Below, in pieces: positions 58,100-64,000 of a stretch of DNA of 64,000 nucleotides. Made by a program: the position numbers and the translations under genes. The notes under the pieces were generated by a model. The model did no database searches. It was not told the DNA's origin and worked only from the letters and a program-made list of their open reading frames with translations. Each line of letters opens with the position of its first letter. Within the stretch, counting starts at the first letter, position 1. Source of the DNA: Sindora glabra (taxonomy: Eukaryota > Streptophyta > Magnoliopsida > Fabales > Fabaceae); NCBI GenBank assembly GCA_020226215.1, contig CM035228.1, positions 65,011,989-65,075,988 of the forward strand, read 5' to 3'.

Positions 58100-61000
58100 T
58101 AACAATTAACAAAAATTTAAATTTCAAATTTATTATAAAATTTTAATCACATATTTTATTTTTATATATTTTCTCTCTTTTCTATTTAAAATTTTTTTCT
58201 TTCATTTTCTTTCTCTCCATTCAAATAAAGCCTAAATACTGATAACCACATGAATTGTAATCTACAGAGTTTATGTTCTTGGTGTCAAAAATAAGATTTA
58301 ACCTATAAAGTGATTAAAAGGCATCATTCTTTGTACTCTCTTAAAAATAAGAAATATTAATTATTTTTATATAAATTTCATAATATTTTCATAAAGTTTT
58401 AATTATAATTTCTTTCATAAAATTTATAATTCTTTTATAAAATATTTGGAAAATTTAATTTGCAAGTATCACAATTTATTCGATAATATTTATGAAAAAA
58501 AAACTACAAGATATATCTATGACATTTCATAACTTATTTCATTTGTGAAGAAATTATAGACCTTTTATAAAAAAGCAATAAATTTTATGAGAAAGTTTCA
58601 TAAAATTTATAAAAAAAGTACATATATACCACCTTAGGAAGAGATATTACTAAAGAATTACCCTTAAATTAATATCATGTTTGGTTTGTTAGTATCGCTT
58701 TGTTAATTCATAATCACCTAAGTTTATCAAGGCTCTCATTCACATTTACAAGTACAATTGTACACATTCTATCACATAATATACATAACAATAAAAGAAA
58801 GAAAGGCGAGTAAATCTCTTTAATCCTATAATTCACATTCATATTTAGAATAGGGAAATGTCATTGTTTAAATTCATAATATCAAAGGCTTGCAAGCCTT
58901 TATGACATAATTCATTACCTTAGTATCATCAATTTTTTAGATAATATCATAATAACATATATAAATAATTAATTCTCTTTGTGCCTTTTAATTCATTTTT
59001 ATTCCTTTACAAACTCTAGTTATGTCCTTCTAGATTTTACCTTATCCCTTCATAAACATATTATTGGGAATTAGACGTTTGGCATTCACATCTTCTCCCT
59101 TATCGTATTTCTCATATCATGTCACAAGTCATAATGCATTTCTTTTTCATACCATAGCCTAACCTATACTTAGCATAATTTTAGAAAAAAAACGTGCCTC
59201 AATGCATTGCCATATAACATATTCCATTTCATAATCAATGTAGTAAGTTCATTATAGCACATATCATATAACATAATATCTTAATTCATATTTAAGGATC
59301 ACCAATTTATGTATTTATCTTATAAATATCATAAACTATCTTATTTTAATGTTTTAAGAACCATACATCCCACATTGGACCATTATATATCATGATAATA
59401 CAATGTAGACAAGGTATAGTCCACTACATAATTATCTTAGTTTTAAACTTTGAATGATATTTTATATGTAGCTCAAAAAGTATAAATTTATTATTTATAA
59501 AACTTATTTCATATAAAAATAGACTCAATTAGCTTTTTATGGGCTAGTCATTTACTTAAAATGGTTAATGTATGAAGAAGTTATGCCTTTTATAAATTAG
59601 TTCCAAAAAATTCAATTTTTCACAATATTAAATTTTTAATCTTTGTATACTATTTTAGTGATATCTCAAAATATACATAAAATATTAATGTGAAATTAGC
59701 TTTATTTAAAAGTATACTTAATTGCTTTTCTAACAATAGGAGATTTGCTAAAAACATATGTAAAATGATGAAGTTATAACTCTTCAAAGTCAACCTAATA
59801 ATATTATCCTAATAAAGTCAACATATAGTCAATTATAAAAGTCTAAAAAGCAAGTAAGGCACTCATAGTTGATTATATAGTTAACTATTAACACTTAAAA
59901 ACCATCTAAAGGCTCATAGTCAACTATATAATTAAACATCATTTAGTTTTTTGCAAATTTTTAGCTTGAAAAACTATTCACCCAACCTAAATTCTTCCTA
60001 AACTCACATATTAACCAAATCATTAGCACACTCTTAAGCCATTTCTCATATCAAAACCTAATTACACTTCACAAACTACCATTTTTCTTCATAATTAATC
60101 ATTTAAAAACTCGGACTTTACCGTAACTCATCATAATTAAGTTAAACATGTAAATTTGAGGTTGAGAGTTCACTTTTCTATTAGGAGGAAGATTTTGAGA
60201 AGGCCAAATTTATTGCTTTTTATCTTGATCAACCAAAATTTACAAGGGATTTCTTATTAGGGTGTAATTTTTCCTTTTTAAGATAAATGTTCAAATCCTT
60301 CCAAATTCAAAAGAAACTACAAAATTCTAGTTGTTAAGAAGGCCTTACCATATTTATTATGAAGAATGTAATAAGAAAATGCTCCTAGCTTTGGTTGATT
60401 GATGATAATTTTGTAAAAAAGAAAGGAGGAGGACAATAAGAGTTTTTGAGGAAGAAGAAGAAGTTCATTAATGGTAAATGAGAAAGAATGCCATAATAGG
60501 TTAAATTTAAGTTTATAAAGGTAAGGGAAAATGGAAAAGTACAAGTTATATTATATCCACACCAATCACCTTTCTTAGGCTATAGTTAATTATGGTAGTC
60601 CAAAATGTAGCCTGGACTGTAGTAGTTAACTACTTCCTTCCTTTTCTCACTTAGCTGGTCTATATACCTTTCTTACTCTCATGTATTTGTTCATGCTCAC
60701 CATAAACACCCTTAACTTTCCATCAAGTCACCTTACTGATGCATGAATCATTCAATAAATAAATTTCTCTTTCCTTTATATATGTCACTTAAAATTGGAT
60801 CCCAACCTTCTGTAATTAATGGAGTTACATTCTCATAAATCTAAGTGATCCACCTTTTTAGCAAATCATAACCCTTGAATGATATATATAGATTTACTAT
60901 AATGCTTTTCTTTTCTTTTTTTTTTTTTGCTTTCTCTCTTTTTATTACAAAACACACCATTTCAATTATATTGCTTTTTTAAACTTAAGCCTCAATCAAA

Positions 61001-61885
61001 TAGATTTTGGGCACCAATCTTTATTTAGGTAAAGGCACTAACTTCTTTTAGCAAAATTGACATCATTTTTCTTTTAACAAAATCTTCATTGATTTTTAAT
61101 TAAGCAATTGGTTCTTGAGCTTCTATCTTTAATAATCAAGAATTCTTTAACAAATTGTATCACCTTGATTTTTATCATTTAAATCTATAGATGAACCAGT
61201 GCATCAACCATAGCTGACCTACATATATTCAAATGATTTTAGGAAAATTATAAGTCTCTTCATCTTAAAATTATTAGATATATTATTAGTTTCATATACT
61301 TAAAAATAAAATAAAGGATAATCACACTAAAATAACAAAGAAATAAATAAAAATAAAAGGATAATCAAGTTTCCCAATAATATCAAGATGTAGAAAAGAA
61401 AACTACACATGGCTAAAATTATATAATGAATAATGTTTTATTAAAAAAATTGTTATCACTTCAACTATACAAAGTAACTTCCTTCTTTTATGTATCCTTA
61501 TTGACATCACTATTAACACACCCCATTTATAATTTATACATGAGTAAGCAATGTTTTAAAGATTAAAAATCACATAAATGAATAGACTAAATTAAACATT
61601 TAGTGATACAAAGAGGGAGAGAGAGAAAGTGAAAAGAAGTTTAACTCTATCACAATTTCACAAAAACTTTTTCTTTAGATAAGGTATAAACAAAAAATAA
61701 TAATTTTATGTTCATTATAAAGTTCTATTCTTAAGTGGTTAATTCTTGAAAAACCAAAATGTTTTATTGCTTGTGCTTTTTATCAAAAATAAGAAAGAAA
61801 AGGCAATCTCTAGCTTACTTAGATATGCTATTGTTTCATATGCACAAAAATATAGTCTTTTTCTTATTATTACTTTATTTTTGTT
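58100..61885. other. Long AT-rich noncoding region
   Basis: No gene or complete element was recognised. Several motifs of the type TAGTTAACTA / TAGTTGATTATATAGTTAAC recur (59860-59940 and 60580-60650), suggesting a diverged LTR or DNA element. Poly(T) lies near 60920. Confidence 0.4.
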
Positions 61886-61889
61886 GATA

Positions 61890-64000
61890 CAGGGGTTTTA
61901 ATGATTCAAATCTTACACTGGATAAGGATTTAGACATACATGAATGGAAGCGTCACATTAGGATGGAATTTGATAGTCTAGAAGAAGTTTGGACATTTTA
62001 GAGTAACTATAATGCACTATAATGCAAAAATTGGTTTTGGTGCTAGAAAGCAATACATTAACAAAAATAAAAAAAGTGGAAAAATAACTCTATTTAGATA
62101 TGTTTGTTGTCAGAAATTTTTACATAAAAAAGATTATTTAACTACCAATCATCGAGTAGAAAAGAACTAATTGTTTTGTAAGAATAAGATTCATGCTTAT
62201 TAAAGAGATTGAAAAATGTAAAGTACGTGATTTTGTTGCTGAACATAATCATGATTTATATCTTGTAGAAACCACTCACATGTAAGCATGTTAAAGAAAA
62301 GTCTCCCAAGTACAAGATTATAAGATTAATTTAGCAAATAATTCAAGAATCAAGCAAAAAGCTTTATTTAAATTAATAAGCAGGCAAGTTAGAGGTAAAA
62401 AAAAAACTATCTTCATGGTAAAAAGCTTAAAAACTTGGTCTATGGAGAGATTGGTAGTTTATTAAGACACTTCTCACAAGAATCACTAGAGAATCCTTCA
62501 TTTTACTATACTATGCAATTAGATGTGGAAGAACAAATCACTAGTACTTTTTTAGGAAGATGCAAGGATGATAATGGATTGTGCTCATTTTGTGATGTGG
62601 TCACTCTTCACACAACATATAGTACCAATAATGCATATAGAACTCTAGCCATATTTATAGGATTTAATCATTTTAGAGGAATGGTAATCTTTAGAGTTGC
62701 ACTCCTTTACAATGAAACAAATGAATCTTTCAAATGGTTGTTTGAAATATTATTGGAAGCATATAAGAAAAAGAAGCCTCAAACTACCTTCACCAATTAA
62801 GATCATGCTATGGGAAAATATTTGCTTGAGGTGAAGCTTGAATCTTATTATGGACTATACACTTGGAACTCAATGTAATATAGCATAAAGAACCTTAGGA
62901 ATTTAATGAAAAATGAGTTTAACTTTTTGAGAGATCTTAATGCATGCATGTATGAATATGAAGGAAAAATTAATTTTCAAGCATAGGATAAATTGCTCAT
63001 AGACTTCAATCTTTAAGATAATCAATGATTAAATAACTTATAAAAATTTAAAGAGAAGTGGGCAAATGTTATATGAAGAATAATTTCTTAATAGATATAC
63101 GAAGTTTATAATTAATTGAAAGCATAAATTCTAATTTGAAAATTTATTTCAAGCTCGACTTGGATGTTATCTAATTTTTAAGCACTTTGAAAGAATTATT
63201 TATGATAAATAGTACAATGAGTTGCAATATGAGTTTTAGTTTAAATAGAAATTACCAAAGTTCAAATAGGAAAGGTCACATTTGTTACAATAAATTGCAT
63301 AAATTTATACTTTTATAATTTTTTATACTTTTTTAAAAAAGTATGATTTGTATCATGCAATATGTATAAAACATTGAAATGAATCTAAATCAATGTCTAA
63401 ATATATGGTTGGTATGTACCATACCAATTCAAACTTTCTAGTTTATTTTAATGCTTTTAATAACATGATTTCATGTAGTTATAAAAAGTTTGAGACCTTT
63501 GCCATTTTATATTGTCATGCTCTAAAGATATTTGATATAAAGGATATCAAATTAATTCCTAACCAATACATTTTGAAATGGTGGACAAGGGATGCTAAAA
63601 GTGGATTTGTGCAACTTTTAAGAGGAAAGAATATCCAATAAGACAAAAATGCTAATGGCAGTCAATGTTATAGGAAACTTTTTCCAAAATTGACGAGATT
63701 AGCAATTAAGGAAATGATCGTAAGGAAGCATACATTTTAGTAAACAAGGTAATAGAATGGTTGAGTAGTCAAGGTGAAGAAATTTGTGAGGGGAATTTGG
63801 GATTAGAAAATAATAATCTTGATGCTTTTATATATATTCCAAATACAAATAAAAGCATAATGGATGATAATCAACATTTTTAAAGTGTCAAGGGCATTAA
63901 GAAGAAGGATAAAATAAAAAAAAGGAAGATATATTAAAAGTTAGGTAGAGAGGCAACCTAAGAGAAAGAACAATGTCTCACTACAATAATGGTTTTCAAG
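61890..64000 (+). pseudogene. FAR1-like (MULE-type) transposase pseudogene, copy 3, runs to window end
   Basis: The plus strand shows MEFDSLEEVWTF near 61962, KIGFGARKQYINKNKKSGKI near 62025, and a FAR1 DNA-binding remnant near 62100-62280. An open frame of 121 residues (62435-62800) covers the transposase start, with NPSFYYTMQLDVEEQITSTF, CDVVTLHTTYSTNNAYRT, IGFNHFRGMVIFRVALLYNE and SFKWLFEILLEAY. A second open frame (63393-63641) carries the SWIM finger ISCSYKKFETFAILYCHALK, where two of the metal ligands (Cys) are tyrosine, followed by IPNQYILKWWTRDAKSG. Further C-terminal sequence (RLAIKEMI, IEWLSSQ-like and a basic tail) reaches the window edge. Stops between the frames make it a pseudogene. 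Confidence 0.82.

Overview
This window is plant nuclear DNA, most likely from a eudicot. It is strongly AT-rich, its genes resemble Arabidopsis families, and it carries Ty1/copia, gypsy-type, LINE, Helitron, hAT and Mutator/FAR1-type transposon remains, an endogenous pararetrovirus and a chloroplast insertion. The sequence does not allow a species call. Four protein-coding genes look intact: two single-exon dirigent genes (13362-14054 and 16713-17891), a six-exon calcineurin B-like EF-hand gene on the minus strand (23184-25902), and a single-exon triphosphate tunnel metalloenzyme of the TTM3 type (37978-38595). I reconstructed the exons of the calcineurin B-like gene by hand; they join in frame to give 175 residues.

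Layout. 1-3340 is a decayed caulimovirid-like element on the minus strand, cut by the window edge. 3385-4870 is a decayed Helitron helicase. 4871-13300 is AT-rich with microsatellites and no convincing gene. 13300-17900 holds the two dirigent genes in tandem, both with signal peptides; the second has a long low-complexity linker like the ESB1/DIR10 group that acts at the Casparian strip. A complete but dead copia element (17985-23056, 5-bp target duplication TTTAC) sits 93 bp past the stop of the second dirigent gene, between it and the convergent calcineurin B-like gene. A 148-bp foldback element lies about 400 bp upstream of the latter gene's start codon.

28981-31665, 41530-43825 and 61890-64000 are three different FAR1-like (MULE-type) transposase pseudogenes. 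35560-37030 is a minus-strand LINE ORF1 remnant. TTM3 is embedded in an AT-rich repeat of about 310-340 bp per monomer, inverted on its left and direct on its right.

The same monomer family runs on to about 57600. It has been split by a 550-bp hAT element (44311-44860), by a roughly 5-kb solo-LTR-like insertion that contains a further LTR-like piece (45432-50410), and by a LINE of about 5.6 kb (51469-57027). Repeat sequence can be joined across each of these breaks, so they record a sequence of insertions into one old tandem array. A chloroplast ndhF fragment (57719-58099) lies just past the array.

The intact genes do not form an operon or an obvious pathway. The two dirigent genes are probably related in function (cell wall, lignin). 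The main interest lies in the nested repeat history, the setting of TTM3 without its usual upstream CDC26 frame, and the copia insertion in the dirigent 3-prime region.
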